Below, in pieces: positions 45,750 through 57,785 of a DNA stretch of 64,000 bases (positions within the stretch are counted from its first letter, which is position 1; every line of letters starts with the position of its first letter). This DNA is from Anaeramoeba flamelloides. Its lineage: Eukaryota > Metamonada > Anaeramoebidae. The position numbers and the translations under genes were made by a program. The stretch covers positions 3,286,001 to 3,350,000 of the forward strand of contig JANTQA010000057.1 in NCBI GenBank assembly GCA_027625915.1, given 5' to 3'. The notes beneath the pieces are model-generated. The model worked only from the letters and a program-made list of their open reading frames with translations. It did no database searches and had not been told where the DNA came from.

Positions 45750-48700
45750 ATGGAAAACAAAAAAGAAGAAACAGAAATAAATTATGGCTGGGGGAACAAT
45801 ACAGCAAAATGCTTTGGATCTAACACCACAACATATATAAACAAACCAACACCAATAACGGTAAATGATCTTAAATCTGGCATCTTATTAATTTCAGGTG
45901 AAAACGGAAAAACATTTTTTACAACAACTGAGAAAAAAATTTATTTGATCAAAGCAACCTCACAGCAAGTGAATTTACCAGACAAAAATGAAAGTGTAAA
46001 AAATATTGTAAGTGGACACTACCATTCTGTGATCCTAACTGAAAGCAACAAGGTTTATAGTTTTGGAAGCAACAGTAATTACCAACTGGGCCATTCCTAC
46101 CAAAGCACAAGAATAGACTCTCCAACGTACATTGATTTTTTTGAAAAAAAAGGACTTTTAATAAAAAAAATTCAATGTGGCTACTCACAAACATACTTTC
46201 TTTGTGAGAATTCTCATCTTTATGCATGCGGTTATAACCACAACAACCAACTGGGGACCCAATTACAATCAAACAAATCTGAAATAGTTTATGTTACCAA
46301 AGATGTTCTGGATATTTTTTCTGGGAATTTTGCTTATTATTTTTTCTTTTTAAAAGAAGAGGGGTTGTTTGCTGTTGGAGAGTTTGAATTTAATTTTTTT
46401 TCTCTTTTTTCTTTTTTCTTTTTTCTTTTTTCTTTTTTATTATTTATTTTTTGACAAGCTTTTGTTCTCTTAAACAATTCTTTACAGAAACACTTTAGAA
46501 GAAACATAAGCAATTTTAAGAATCTTCATTTCCACTCACAGATCACTAAACCCATTCCGAAAATTAAATTTGCTTGAATATGAGATTTAAGAATATTCAT
46601 TAATTTCAGATTTAACTTTTCTTTTTATGCGAAGATCTGCTTGGAAAGTTAACTATTTTTTCTCAAACTTTGAGAAATTTTGTAAAAAAAGAACCACAAA
46701 TTAAAATTTATTTTCAAAATTTTTGTCAAAAAATTACAACAATTTTAGATTCGCTTTGTCCATCAACAAATTTTGTTTTAAGGGCTAGTCATTGAAATCT
46801 GAAAATATATTACAATCAGTTCCACTTTTAAGGCACAAACTTTGAATGAAATTCAAGTCACAAAAAAATCTCAAATTAATATACATTTTTTGGGAATTTT
46901 TTTTAAGGGACTAGTCTCTATTATTTTTTTTTTTTTGACCAACTTCTAAATATAGATTTATATCAAGAAATATATTGAATATTGAAAATAAACAGGGGCT
47001 TTCAAATCTAAGTAATTGGTAAAAAATTTTCTCAATCTCTATTAAATTTAGGTAAAAAAATTTCATAGATATTAGTCCATTAACTCAAATTATTTTACTA
47101 GTATCTGAATTTTGTTCCTTAATTTGAGATTTTTTTTGTGCTTTAACTCTCCTTTTTTTATAATTTTAAATTTAGTTGAATGTTTGTGCCTTAAAAGTGG
47201 TGCTGACAGTATATGATGAATCCATTCTCTAGTTTTTGTGCTTGCCGTATTGTATTTATCTTGTAAAGATCAATACACTGATCAAAATAATGGGTCCTCC
47301 AAGAACTTTAATCAGTGTTTCAAAATATAACCCGTGCTTTTTTTTCTTCTTGTTCCAAGGCAACATCCAATTCAATACCCAGTAGTTTACCTAAGTTCAA
47401 ATCAATTTTGAAGGGAAAATCCTTGATTACTACGTAAATTTTAAATTAGGAATCCAATTTATATCAAAATTTTTCGTAATTTTAGGAGTTTTTTTTGAAA
47501 TTTTAGGTTGTTTTAATGATTGGTTAAAAATCTTCTCACAAATTAACTCTATTGAGATAAATTTTCGAATTTGATCCTTCGTTTTTAGAATTTCTTTTTA
47601 AATAATAGAAATTTAAGAAATCATTACCATATTTACTTATTGTTTCATTGGTGGTTTCTTTGATCGGTTAATGTATACAGTCTTTCCAGGGATACCGTGA
47701 ATTTTTATATGAATCAAATTTTGATGCTGATATAGATTTTTCAAAAGTTGGATATGAGGATAAGAAAGCTCATATTGAAAAAAAATTTTCACAAATGAAC
47801 TTATTTCAAAGATTTTCTTGTGATAAGATCAAAAATATTTTCGGTATTTCAAGAGAAACTTTTAAGTGGCATCTCGACAGATTTTCCAGGTTTGAAGCAA
47901 TTTAGGGATCTGAAAATTAATTTTTCTTGTATCAAAAGAAAATTTTTCAAATGAGGTCATTTGTGAAAATTTTTTTTCAATATGAGCTTTCTTATCCTCA
48001 TATCCAAATTTTGAAAAATCTATATCAGCATCAAAATTTGATTCATATAAAAATTCACGGTAGCCTTGGAACAGCTGTAGGTCTTCTTTTACAAAAAAAA
48101 AAAAAACACTTTTGATTTTGAAACACGGATTAATCTTTTCGACACGCATTATTTTGAAAACAGTATATGTCGTTTGGCTACATTTTTGATATTTTTTATT
48201 TTTTCTAATTCAAGTAATTGATACCAAAAATAATATTGACTCTTATGTGAATATTAAAAAATGAATGGGAATTGTTGATCAATAAACTATTAAAGAAAAA
48301 AAAATTCAAGGATAATAGACTGAAACATTTTTTGCTTATTGTGAAAAAATAATTAAAAATCTATTAATTTGGAATTGAATGAAGATTACACTCGTTGAAA
48401 TTTGAATTTAACATGGTTAAAAAAGTTTAGATAATCTGTTTTTTGATCATAAGAGATTTAGACAAAATAGATTTGTTTTAAAAAACGAAATGACTTGAAA
48501 TACTACAATTTTTCGAAAAATAAGAAGGTATTTTATTTTTTTGGAATAATTTTTTGGAAAATCATCACACAATTTCAAATTCTAAAGGAAAAAACCTTAT
48601 TTAGTTTAGAGTAAGACTGGAAAACAGGTATTTAAGTGCTTTGTTTTTGAAATGAAATTTTCTTAAAAAAATAAATCTTTACTAAAACATCGGGGATTTG

Positions 48701-51700
48701 TTACTCGTTTTCATTAATGAGATTTACTTTTTGAGACTATTTATTACCAAGTGGAGTTTAAAAATTATACAAATACACCCTTTAAATAAAACAATTTTTA
48801 TAACTTGAATGTTTGGTAGTAGTTAGATTTTATCTTGTTTTGATTGAAGAAAATAACAACAAAAAAGAGAATTTTAATGTCTCAACTCATAGAAAGAATA
48901 GTTTAATTTCAAATTTAGTTTTAAAAATTGTTTTGTTTTGGTTGTGGATGTTCCACTTCGGTAAAGAAAAAAAGGAGTTGTATTTTTTAAAGAAAAAAAA
49001 TTCAAATGAAATTTTAATTTTTTCAAAAATATTAAATTCTTTTTCTTTATTTGTTCAAATTCCTTAGAAAAACAAGCTAACTTCAACCTCTTTGGACTGA
49101 TATTTGAATTAATTTGATTTTACTAACAAAACAATAATCAAATAATTATTTTCATTTCTTTTGCAAATCTTTATAAAATGTGAAAATGAATATTGTATAA
49201 TCAAAAATTTTTAAATTTTTTAGTGAAAAGTTGTAAATAAAAATATAATTTATAAATCACCTTGTGTTATACTGATGAAATCATTAATAATGGTTATAAA
49301 TAATTGAAGAGAAAATTAGATAAATATTGAATATAATTCTTCCGTTTTCACTTTTAAATTAATTATAGTAGCTTTTGAAAACTTATTTTTTTATGGTTAT
49401 GTTTTTAAAAATCATTATTTAATAAAATTTTAAATTATTTATATACCCATAAATAGTAATCATTCTGGTCAATGTGGATTATATGTAAGCGATGCAAAAA
49501 TCACTATCCCAAGAATTGTTAAATTATCACCTGAATTTGATATTACTTCACTTGTATGTAGTTATGAACACGCTTTACTTCTTGGGAGTGGTAAGAATGG
49601 TCAACAATTATTATCAACTGGAAAAACACCTCAAAATGGTCTTGCTTCAAATATTACTAAATTTACACAAATAGACTTTTGGAAAGATTATGAAATCTCA
49701 CAAATTTCCGTAGGCGCATACCATTCAATGGTTTTAACAGAAGATTCGACAGTTTTTTGTTTTGGTCAAAATGGTAAATCTTTTCTTTTATTCTTATATT
49801 GGAATTTTACGATTTTTGAATTAATGTAATTATTCTTCAGTCAAAGCACTCTTAAGTTTTTTTTTTTTTTTTGATTTAAAATAATAAAGTAAAGTATAAC
49901 ATGGGGCTAATTTTAAATGGAAATTGAGTTTAAGAATCCGAAAATCACCAACTTTTCAGAGAAATTAGATAACCGAATATTAATTTTTGCTTAAAAAATC
50001 TGAACTCGAATTGGAAAGAAACCCCTCTCAATTTTAGAAGTAGAGCCAATTCTCGGGAGAATTTCCAGATTTGCTTGTTCCAATAATATCCATAACTGTG
50101 GGTGAGTGATCAATGCACACATACAACATATTAACCCAATTTTTGTGAGAATTTTCGGCCTTCATTTGGTTAAACAATATCTCGAATTCAAATAAGTAGA
50201 TTTTCAGATGATAATGTGGATTATCCTATATTATCAATTAAATTTTGATAATATTCAAAAATCGTGATTAATCCAACTTTCACCCAATAATAAACTCTTT
50301 TTCAAACAAAACGGCACACTCCTCAAATCATCAATACTATTGAATTTGATTGTTAATAAGAGAATTACTTATTGGTTATTTTCATTTTAATTATTAATTT
50401 TTTTCATATTTTGGTTTTTTTATTTATGGATATTGAACAGTTGGAAAATGAAAAAAAACAAGATAAGAAGAAACCAATTTGGAAATAATCTACCAGTATA
50501 AAAATGGAAACAGTTTAAGTTTGATTTCGAATCGGCTAGATATAGGAATTTTGAAAGACCATTATTGGATTGATGTATGTAACAAAGAAAATTAAAAATA
50601 AAGAAAAAAACAATTGCAACAAAATACCCAGATGAATTGCGACTTTATATTGAAAATGAGATCTTAAAGAACCAAAAGTTTGTAGTGTAAAGAGTTATCA
50701 ATAAAATGTAAAAGAACTTTTCCCCAATTCACCATGTTCAACGGTTTTTATTGATTTTATAATTTTTTCTTTACAATTTACAAAACGAGATTTCTCATTT
50801 CAAATAAAATTACACATCAATTTTTAAAATATTGAATTTTAATTTTTATTGTTTTCTTTTAATGAATTTTAAATATTCATTTGAGTGTTTTTTTATGTTT
50901 TAAAGCGTTTCTTATATTTTAGAATGATACTTCAATTAAAATGATTCAATTATGAATAAAACTTGAAATTTTCTGTGCCCTTTTATTTGAAAAAGAGTTT
51001 ATTTTAAAATAGGAATTAATCCAACTTTTGGGTGAAAAATCATAAAATCTCGAAAAAAAAGAAAACTATTTTCAATTTAAGGGGTTAGCGTCACCATAGA
51101 TTTGTCTAGAATCAAAGTATGTTGTAATTGGATGTAAATGATATTAGTACTCAATTGTTCAAATGGCTTCTGTGACTCTAAAAAATCTATTATAAATCTT
51201 ATTACAAAATAAATTATTTGATTTTTTACATAATGATCACTATTAAAAATTTATATTTTGGAAATTTTTTTTTTTAATTACTTTTCCAAATCTAAAAATA
51301 GAAATTCCAAAAAAATAATATTCCAGTATTTAATAATTAATATTTAGAAATTCCAAAAGTAACTAATTTTTCAATTTTTTAATTTCAAAGATTAACTCAA
51401 TAATGATAACATAAACAACACAAAGACTGATTAGTTTTGTTTCCTTTTTTTGAAGCTAGTTGAAATTTCCAATATATTTGCATGATTTGAGAAATAATTT
51501 GTCAAAATAAATCCTATTGATTAAATAGTTTAATTTTTATAAACAATTAAATTTTTTAGCAACTAATCTACTTTTCGCGACAAATTTAAGAAAGATATTT
51601 TGCAACTTTGGGGTCTGAAGATTGATGATTCAATCCTTTAAATTTGTCACGAAATGCAGATTTTTTTCTGAAATTCTTTGGGATTTTTAATAATACAAAA

Positions 51701-53720
51701 AGATTATTTTTAAATGACGGGTATCAACTTTTTCGTACTATTTTACTAATCGATATTTTAGGCAAATTTGAACCATTTTGCGCTTAATGTGATTTACTCC
51801 CAATAACAACTTACTTTGATATTAGATTTCTCCTTAGTGGAGGCTAATCCCTTAAAAAACTATAAATTTTCGAAAAACATAAAATATTTAAACAATTTTT
51901 GGCTCCTTTCATTGGAATGTCCTGTGCAAAATTTCTCAGGTTTCTTAAGAAAATTAAAATTGTTGGTAATAGGATTTTTTAATAGTAAATGTATTCATTT
52001 TAAAAGAAATTACAAAGCCTCAATTTTCTTAAAGTTAATTTGGAGTTTTCAAAAGTTGTTTTTTTTTTTCTTTTTGTTTTCATTTTCTTTTTTTTTTAAT
52101 TCAGTTAAATTTTTGTTTTCATTTTTTTCTTATTTCTTTTTTTTTTTTTGATTTTTTTTTTTTTAACAAAGTCACTAAAAAAAACAGAAGATCTTTAAAA
52201 ATACCAACAAAAATTTAGAAAATTGATACTCTATAATGTCTTTTTAGAATTTATACATTTATCTATTCGCAAAAAATCTTCTTGTTAATCATTTTTCTCT
52301 GAAAGTTCAGGAATAAAAAATATGTAATGCTCATGTCAAATATTGATATTCACTTTTTTTTAGGTTTTGGATTTTATTTTTTATAATTATTAAAATATCA
52401 GGCTTTTATATGTTTAGAATAATTTAAAAATGAATTCCTAGATTTAATACTTAATTGTTCTTCAGGAATATTAAAGAATAATTTTTTTTTTTTTTTTCAA
52501 AATAATTATTTGGGGTGAGTCACGATTTTTGAAATCTGGTTTCGTTTCACATTTTTATAAATTATATCACGATTTGTAAACTTGATTTTTTAATTGAAGA
52601 AAAATTGTCATATTCTCTACTGTTTTTTTTTGATAAGGGTGCCAAAAAAAAATTATAGTCAAAAAGAACTCTTGAAAGCAGAGTAAAATCATACAAAAAA
52701 TAGAAAAATAATTAATTGTTTGCTTCAATCTCGAAAACGAAATAAAAATAAAAATCTAATAAAAAAATAATATTTATATAATTTGAAAAAGATTTATTGG
52801 GTGATTAATATGCTTTCTTATTAAAAAAAAAATAAATAAATATTATTATTGCTTACCTAAAAATAAAAAAAAATAAATAAATTATAGGTTACAAGCAGCT
52901 TGGTAATGATGGGGGAAATGATTATAATCCTTACAAAATAATTATACCTGAAATTGGATTGCAATCAAATCTTGAAATTTATGCAGGATGCTATTCATCC
53001 TATTTGTTTCATTCAGATCGGTTTGGGAATAACTTTGAAAAAGAATTCGAAGATCTTTTTACAAATGAATCAAACTTTAGTGACTATTCAATTAAAGAAG
53101 TCAAAGTTCATAAAATATTTTTAGAATGCAGAATTGGGAAACCAATCAAGGAAATTGAACAAATTTTAAATGAATATTCCAAAGAACAAATAATAACCTT
53201 CATTAAATGGGTTTATTCCTCGAAAATTCCCACATCTGAACAACAATTAATAAATGAGATTTGTTTGAAATTTGGTATTACGAATTATAAAAAAAAAAGT
53301 TTACAAAACGATTTATTAAAACTCTGGAAAGATGAAGATTCAAAAGATTTTTCTATAATGGTACCTTTAGATGACGAAGAAGAGGAAGAGTATGATGATG
53401 ATGAAGATGAAGAATCTTATGAAGAAATACCAATTCATAAATTTATTTTAATAGCAAGGTCTGGCTTATTTCGAGATATGTTTAATAACATAACTGAGAA
53501 TGGTTTAAGTAATTCAGTTAAGGATTATTCCAGGAAAACAATTGAATCATTAGAAAAAATTTTCAGTTTCTTTTATACTAATACGATCGAATTGACAGCA
53601 GACGATGACCCAGAATTGATAATTGAAGAACTAGAAGATTCGATTGAGTACTTCCAAATGAATCCAAAATGTTCTTTTAACAATGAATTATACAAAATTA
53701 AAAAAAAACTAAAAAAATAA
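45750..53720 (+). CDS. RCC1-repeat protein with two BTB-like domains
   Basis: Three exons: 45750-46381, 49457-49773 and 52888-53720; about 593 residues. Phases match, and the first join restores a perfect RCC1 turn, FAVGDNHSGQCG. RCC1-like blades: VYSFGSNSNYQLG, LYACGYNHNNQLG, FAVGDNHSGQCG, VFCFGQNGYKQLG, with the GHYHSVILTE and GAYHSMVLTE strands that precede them; the propeller spans about residues 1-365. Then come a divergent BTB-like region (about 370-450: DYSIKEVKVHKIFLECRIG) and a second BTB (about 468-585: DFSIMV ... IPIHKFILIARSGLFRDMF) with an acidic loop of about 20 residues inserted before the IHK motif. RCC1 plus BTB occurs in metazoan RCBTB proteins and widely in amoebae; BTB domains usually dimerise or recruit cullin-3. 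The first donor (gtttga) is non-consensus and is the weakest point. Both introns exceed 3 kb. Confidence 0.9.
46813..47209. mobile_element. Family-I MITE, copy 3, carrying a nested insertion
   Basis: Flanked by TA (46811-46812 and 47210-47211). Left arm caatcagttccacttttaag, right arm gtgccttaaaagtggtgctg then acag. The central loop is interrupted by a family-J element with its own TTAA duplication, which explains the length of 397 bp against 197 bp in copy 2. Confidence 0.8.
46907..47079. mobile_element. Family-J TTAA-target MITE nested in family I
   Basis: 173 bp between TTAA (46903-46906) and TTAA (47080-47083). Left end GGGACTAGTCTCTA, right end tagatattagtcc; these are inverted. The interior includes aataaacaggggctttcaaa, found inverted at 17600-17625. 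TTAA duplication with GGG-like ends resembles piggyBac-derived MITEs. Confidence 0.8.
47276..48163. mobile_element. Family-A element, copy 3, with internal palindrome
   Basis: 888 bp flanked by TA. Left end CACTGATCAAAATAATGGG, right end cgcattattttgaaaacag. The first 400 bp match the 480-bp copies; then an inverted pair follows (about 47686-47815 and 47940-48069) whose arms each read QGYREFLYESNFDADI in translation, outward on opposite strands. The left arm continues on the plus strand into IKNIFGISRETFKWHLDRF, a helix-turn-helix-like stretch. It appears to be a duplicated, inverted fragment of a coding region captured by the element. The frame 47862-48149 (-) is the right arm. Confidence 0.75.
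50291..51001. mobile_element. Element with family-B-like termini, inserted in a family-C relic
   Basis: Left end TAAACTCTTTTTCAAA, right end TTTGAAAAAGAGTTTA: perfect 16-bp inverted repeats identical to the outer part of the family-B ends, but with a different 680-bp interior. The flanks on both sides carry attaatccaacttt (about 50264-50277 and 51013-51026), which also occurs in the family-C element at 16015 as attagtccaacttt. The interior may be a longer relative or parent of the B MITEs; I cannot identify a transposase in it. Confidence 0.6.
51900..52060 (+). repeat. Family-K repeat, copy 2
   Basis: Shares ttttaaaagaaattacaaag and surrounding blocks with 7425-7625. It abuts the family-B copy that follows. 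Confidence 0.5.
52040..52540. mobile_element. Family-B MITE, copy 4 (left end missing or decayed)
   Basis: The poly-T tract is followed by agaagatctttaaaaatacc, ctataatgtctttttagaat, gttcaggaataaaaaatatg and the right end ggtgagtcacgatttttgaa, all in the order of the other copies. The left terminus cannot be found and may have been replaced by the family-K sequence. Confidence 0.65.
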
Positions 53721-53757
53721 TGAACACTTTTGAATTAATAGTAAAATACAAATGGGG

Positions 53758-53780
53758 GAGTAAGCGCCGATTCCTTACTT
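53758..53780 (+). other. Stem-loop just downstream of the RCC1/BTB stop codon
   Basis: GAGTAAG-CGCCGATTC-CTTACTT: a 7-bp stem (one G-U pair) with a 9-nt loop, 37 bp after the stop codon. The segment 53754-53815 is far richer in G and C than its surroundings. It may be a 3'-UTR element, but there is only one example and no second copy. Confidence 0.4.
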
Positions 53781-54179
53781 GGCAGTACTGAGATACTCAA
53801 ACATTACAGTATAGGCAACTTTCAATATATATAAAAAAAAAATCAAAGACAAAACATTGTTTTTCTTTTGCACTAATGAATTAAAATAAAAGTTTTTAAC
53901 TTTTTCTGATTCATTTTCTATTTTTTGAAATTTTTTTAACTCATATTGTATAAATAGCTCTATTGGTTTTAATCACAAGAAAATTTGTTAAATTAGTTGA
54001 TCGTCGAAATGTTCTTTGAAATGAAATGTTTTGAAAGTATAGGTTATCAAAATTAATTAAAAATCAAAATCAAACTAAAAAATTGTTTAACATTTTTTTG
54101 ACTAAATCAGTATGATAATATCAAGGGTTTCTTTTTTTTTTTTGTTTTAGAATAATAATCTCTTTATGAAGTTAAATAA

Positions 54180-54780
54180 GTAATTTCCAAAAAAGTGAGG
54201 AAAATTTATTTTAAAATATCATTATTAAACATTAATTCTAAGATTACTATTTAAATATACAAAATGATTATTCATCATTAATTGATTCTTAATAATTTTT
54301 CAATTTGTTTATTTGTAACAAGGCATTAAATTAATTAAAAGAATATAGAATTTTTCTAATAATAATTTTATAAAATATTTTTTCAACTCTGAAAATTGGT
54401 GATTATTTTTTTCTTTTTGATGAGAACAATTTTTTTTCCAAAGAGGATTTCATCTTAATATAATTTCTCATAGAATGGAAAACTTATAACTGGATTTGTA
54501 TTGTTTTAACAAATTGTTTGTGTCCTTACCATATTGTTTGTTTTTTTATTGAAATTGGTACTTAATTTTTTTTTCTGTAAAAAAAAGTTTTTTTCATTTT
54601 TTCGAAATATTTTGGAGAACTCATTTTGTAATACAAATCATGAATAGTGATTTAATTAGTAGTAATATCCCCTCTTAATTTTATAGTATCAATTTACTAA
54701 TAGAAACACCTTTAAAGAAAATAATGTTTTAAAGATTAATAAAAATAGCCCTGTTTTATAGAAAAAAACTGTAGGCATTT
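54180..54780 (+). repeat. Family-E interspersed repeat, copy 2
   Basis: Aligns with 345-900 and 59640-60240: aaagtgaggaaaattt, actatttaaatatacaaaat, attgattctt, gaaaacttataactg, attgtttgtgtccttaccat, and accaatttac/tcaatttact further on. Confidence 0.6.
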
Positions 54781-54801
54781 GAATGAATTTGAGAAAATAA
54801 G

Positions 54802-54859
54802 CAATATATTTTTCTTGGTAGGGTCATATTTATAGCACCAAGAAAGAAAAATATATTGG
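54802..54859. repeat. Short perfect-arm hairpin
   Basis: caatatatttttcttggt (54802-54819) is matched on the other arm by accaag(aaag)aaaaatatattg (54837-54859), with a loop of 17 nt and one 4-nt bulge. It follows directly after the family-E copy and may be a very small MITE or a decayed one. Confidence 0.5.
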
Positions 54860-56392
54860 TTTTTGTTGAAACAATGAGTCAAATTGTATGAGTTATTATT
54901 TGTTGAAATGTGAGGATCTTAAATGAATCAAATAAATAAAAAAATAAAAAAAAAATAAAAAAAAATTCTTCAAAGTTTTTTTATTCATTTTTTTAGTTCA
55001 TTAAAGTTATGTGAATTTTAAAATTCTAATAAAAGTGTTTTAAAATAAGAGATTCTCAACTTAAAAATGAACTTGTTTCTAAATTATAATATTTTTAAAA
55101 AAGTTATTTTCTTCACCCTATTTAAACTCTCAAAATAGATAACACTAACCAATAACAACACCTTTTGAATTCGATTTTTTTTTAAAAAAAATAACTGGTT
55201 AATTAATATCTAGAGAAAATTTACATTTATGATATCCATTTGCCTTCTCTATTTTTTATATTTACAGACTTTAACCAAAAATCCAACCAATTTATTTTTC
55301 AACAAAAAACAAAAAAAGAGAAAAATTCAATAATACTCAAAATCTGTAGAGTATTATCCAGTATGATATTTTTTTCTGGAAATAACCAATATAAATATGA
55401 CTAGAAAAAAGTTTATTTTTTATAATTTTTTTTAGCTTACATTTCAAAAAAAAAAGAATATAAATAGTTCATTAATTATTACTAAATTCTTTCATAATTT
55501 TTTTATTTTTATTATTTTTTTTTTTTTTCATTCGAAATTGTTTGTAAATAACATATTATTTTTAAAATCTGTTATATATTGATCAGAAATATAAGTAATG
55601 TTCTCATATATTTATTATTCCTATCTCCTCTTAAAAACTCATTTTTTTTTTTCAAAGTATCCACTACATTTACTTTTAATAAAGATTATAAATCAATTTG
55701 GTTAACAAAATAATTCTAAACTCTTTTTCAGTCGAAGATGTCGAGTTTTATCGAAGAAATAGAATATATTCTATAATTCTACTACATTATTCAATTCAAA
55801 ATTTATTTTCAATTTTTAAATCTAAGTTCATTTTTTCTAAAATTTTGATAAATTATGTGTTTTTGCTTTTTTCCTTGTTTAGCACTTTTCTTTTTCATTA
55901 TTTTTTTTTACAAAAGTCAATTAAAAAAAATCCTTTAAAACTTCAAATCAACTTTAAAAAAATATCAAGGTTTTGTATTTTCTTTTAAAATTCATATATT
56001 TACAATTAAAAAAATCTTATTGTCAATAATTTTAATTTTCTGAAGAAATTAAATATTTTTCAACAGAAATTCCAATGAAATGTGACCTATAATTGTTTTA
56101 AAGCTGATTCGAAGTTTTAGGGGTTTTTCTTTTTTAAAACAATCAATATTTGGTTTATTCTTGAAAACAAAGTAAAATTTTCATTTTTGATTTTGACCTT
56201 TGAATGAAATTGAGTATTGTTAGAATTGAATGAATACTTCTAAACTTGCTTTTGTGAAGAATTTATGTTTTTAGAAAAAAAAATCTTATCTTTTAGTTTG
56301 TTAAAATAATTACATAACTAAATAAAACTTACTATGTAAAATTTATGAAAGAATACAATACAAATTTACCAAGAATATATATCTATAAAGCT

Positions 56393-56620
56393 CCATTCCA
56401 AAAATTTGGACACCTCCAAAATTAAAAATAGGAAAAAAATCACAATATTTGGTATTTTTTAAAAATTTTAATTTAAAGAAAGTTTAAATGATACAGTATT
56501 AATATTTTTATTTTATAATCATTTTTATACAAATACAGGAAAAAACTCTAAAACCCAAAAATAAAAAATCAATCTACCCAAAATGAAGAAACGCCTAGAA
56601 GAAAAAAATATTGACAAATT
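56393..56620. mobile_element. Partial family-F MITE, copy 3
   Basis: ctccattccaaaaatttgga then cacctccaaaattaaaaat matches the left 200 bp of 8989-9520, including the tacaaataaaag / tacaaatacagg and ctcaaaaataaaa blocks and aatgaagaaacg. The right terminus was not found. Confidence 0.65.
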
Positions 56621-57496
56621 TAACACAAAATAAAACATTTAGAAAATCATTGATGTATAAATTGATAATCATTAAAATTAATATTACAACAAAAAAAAAA
56701 TTTTTTTTTCTTTTTAAATGCCGCTCTAATATTTATTGAATAAAAATTTAAAGAAATTTATTTCAATATATTTTTTTTGATAGTTTTTCTTTTATAGTTG
56801 TAGTCAACTTATCAGAATTTGTTGAAACAACATTAGAATTCCAAATCAATTATCCTATTTCTTGTGTTTTCCTATTTACCTTGTCTTAAACTCTTAATTT
56901 ATGATATTTTGTAATTGAAATTGTTATTCATTCTTCTTTTTAATTGAAATTATTGTTCATTTTTTCTTTTTCATTTTTTAACATTTTACTTATCTTATCT
57001 AAAAGACAAAAGATGACAACTGAAATCAAAAATTATTCACCAAAAACGAGTTCAACAAGTTTTACAAAAAGAAAAAATATGATGTTCATAAGTACACTAT
57101 ATCAATACTTTCATTTTTTTTTTCGAAGAATTTCCCATTTTACAATTTCAACAAAAAAATCTTCAACTTATCAATTGTTTTTGATGAGTTGAAAATTCAA
57201 CATAAAATAGAATAAATAGAATAATTCAAATAATTTTTTCAAATAGTGGCCAGATAGTATTTGGATATTTGCAAAATCCCAAAATATTATTTTTTTAATA
57301 ACAAGCCAAAATACAAATTCTTTTTCAAAAATTTAATTTTTTTAGTGAATATAAAAAATGAAAAAAAAAAAAAAAATGTTAAATCCTTTTATTTGAGTTC
57401 AAAATTTGTCAAATTTCTTTTTAAAATCAATTTTAATTTTTTAATAAATTAATTTTGCTTTTTTTTTTTGATTTTTTTCCAAAATACCCACATGGG

Positions 57497-57518
57497 TATA
57501 TATATATATATATATATA
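57497..57518. repeat. (TA)n microsatellite
   Basis: About eleven TA units. Similar runs occur at 3-29, 10811-10834, 26014-26031 and 42029-42050; none shows other structure. Confidence 0.85.
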
Positions 57519-57785
57519 GGTTTGGTCAATATATAGATGGGTGGGTGGATATAGATATATTAGGAAAAAATAAAAAGATAAATGAAAAAAATGAAGAAAA
57601 AAAAAAAAGGGTAAGAAAATTCCTTGAATTTGTTTTTTATTTATAATTGTTTATTTGATTTATTTATAGATTTTATTTTTTTAATAAGCATTTTTAATTT
57701 AGCAAATGTAATTGGAATTCATAATTTTTGCATTCCTATTTCAGAATATATATATATATATAATTGAAAAAAAAAAACAGGAATT

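Larger units (their letters stand above)
46382..49456 (+). other. Long first intron of the RCC1/BTB gene (3075 bp)
   Basis: Donor gtttgaattt, acceptor cataaatag; phase 2. It contains a family-I MITE (46813-47209) with a family-J MITE nested inside it (46907-47079), then a palindromic family-A element (47276-48163). A lone family-J-like start (TTAAGGGCTAGTC) sits at 46778. The sequence from 48170 to the acceptor is A+T-rich; overlapping open frames at 48813-49086 on both strands have no recognisable product. Confidence 0.75.
49774..52887 (+). other. Long second intron of the RCC1/BTB gene (3114 bp)
   Basis: Donor gtaaatc, acceptor aattatag; phase 1 restores FGQNG-YKQLG. It contains an element with family-B-like ends (50291-51001) lying between two pieces of a family-C left end (about 50255-50290 and 51010-51070), a family-K repeat (51900-52060) and a degraded family-B MITE (about 52040-52540). 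The open frame 51816-52151 spans the last two and is not a gene. Confidence 0.75.
53721..57785. other. Convergent intergenic region of about 4 kb
   Basis: Between the 3' ends of the RCC1/BTB gene and the seven-helix gene. It holds a small GC-rich stem-loop (53758-53780), a family-E repeat (54180-54780), an 18-bp hairpin (54802-54859), a partial family-F end (56393-56620) and a (TA)n run (57497-57518). The short open frames at 55698-55988, 56944-57192, 57261-57452 and 57455-57646 have no recognisable domain and strongly A+T-biased codons; I do not support them as genes. Confidence 0.6.
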
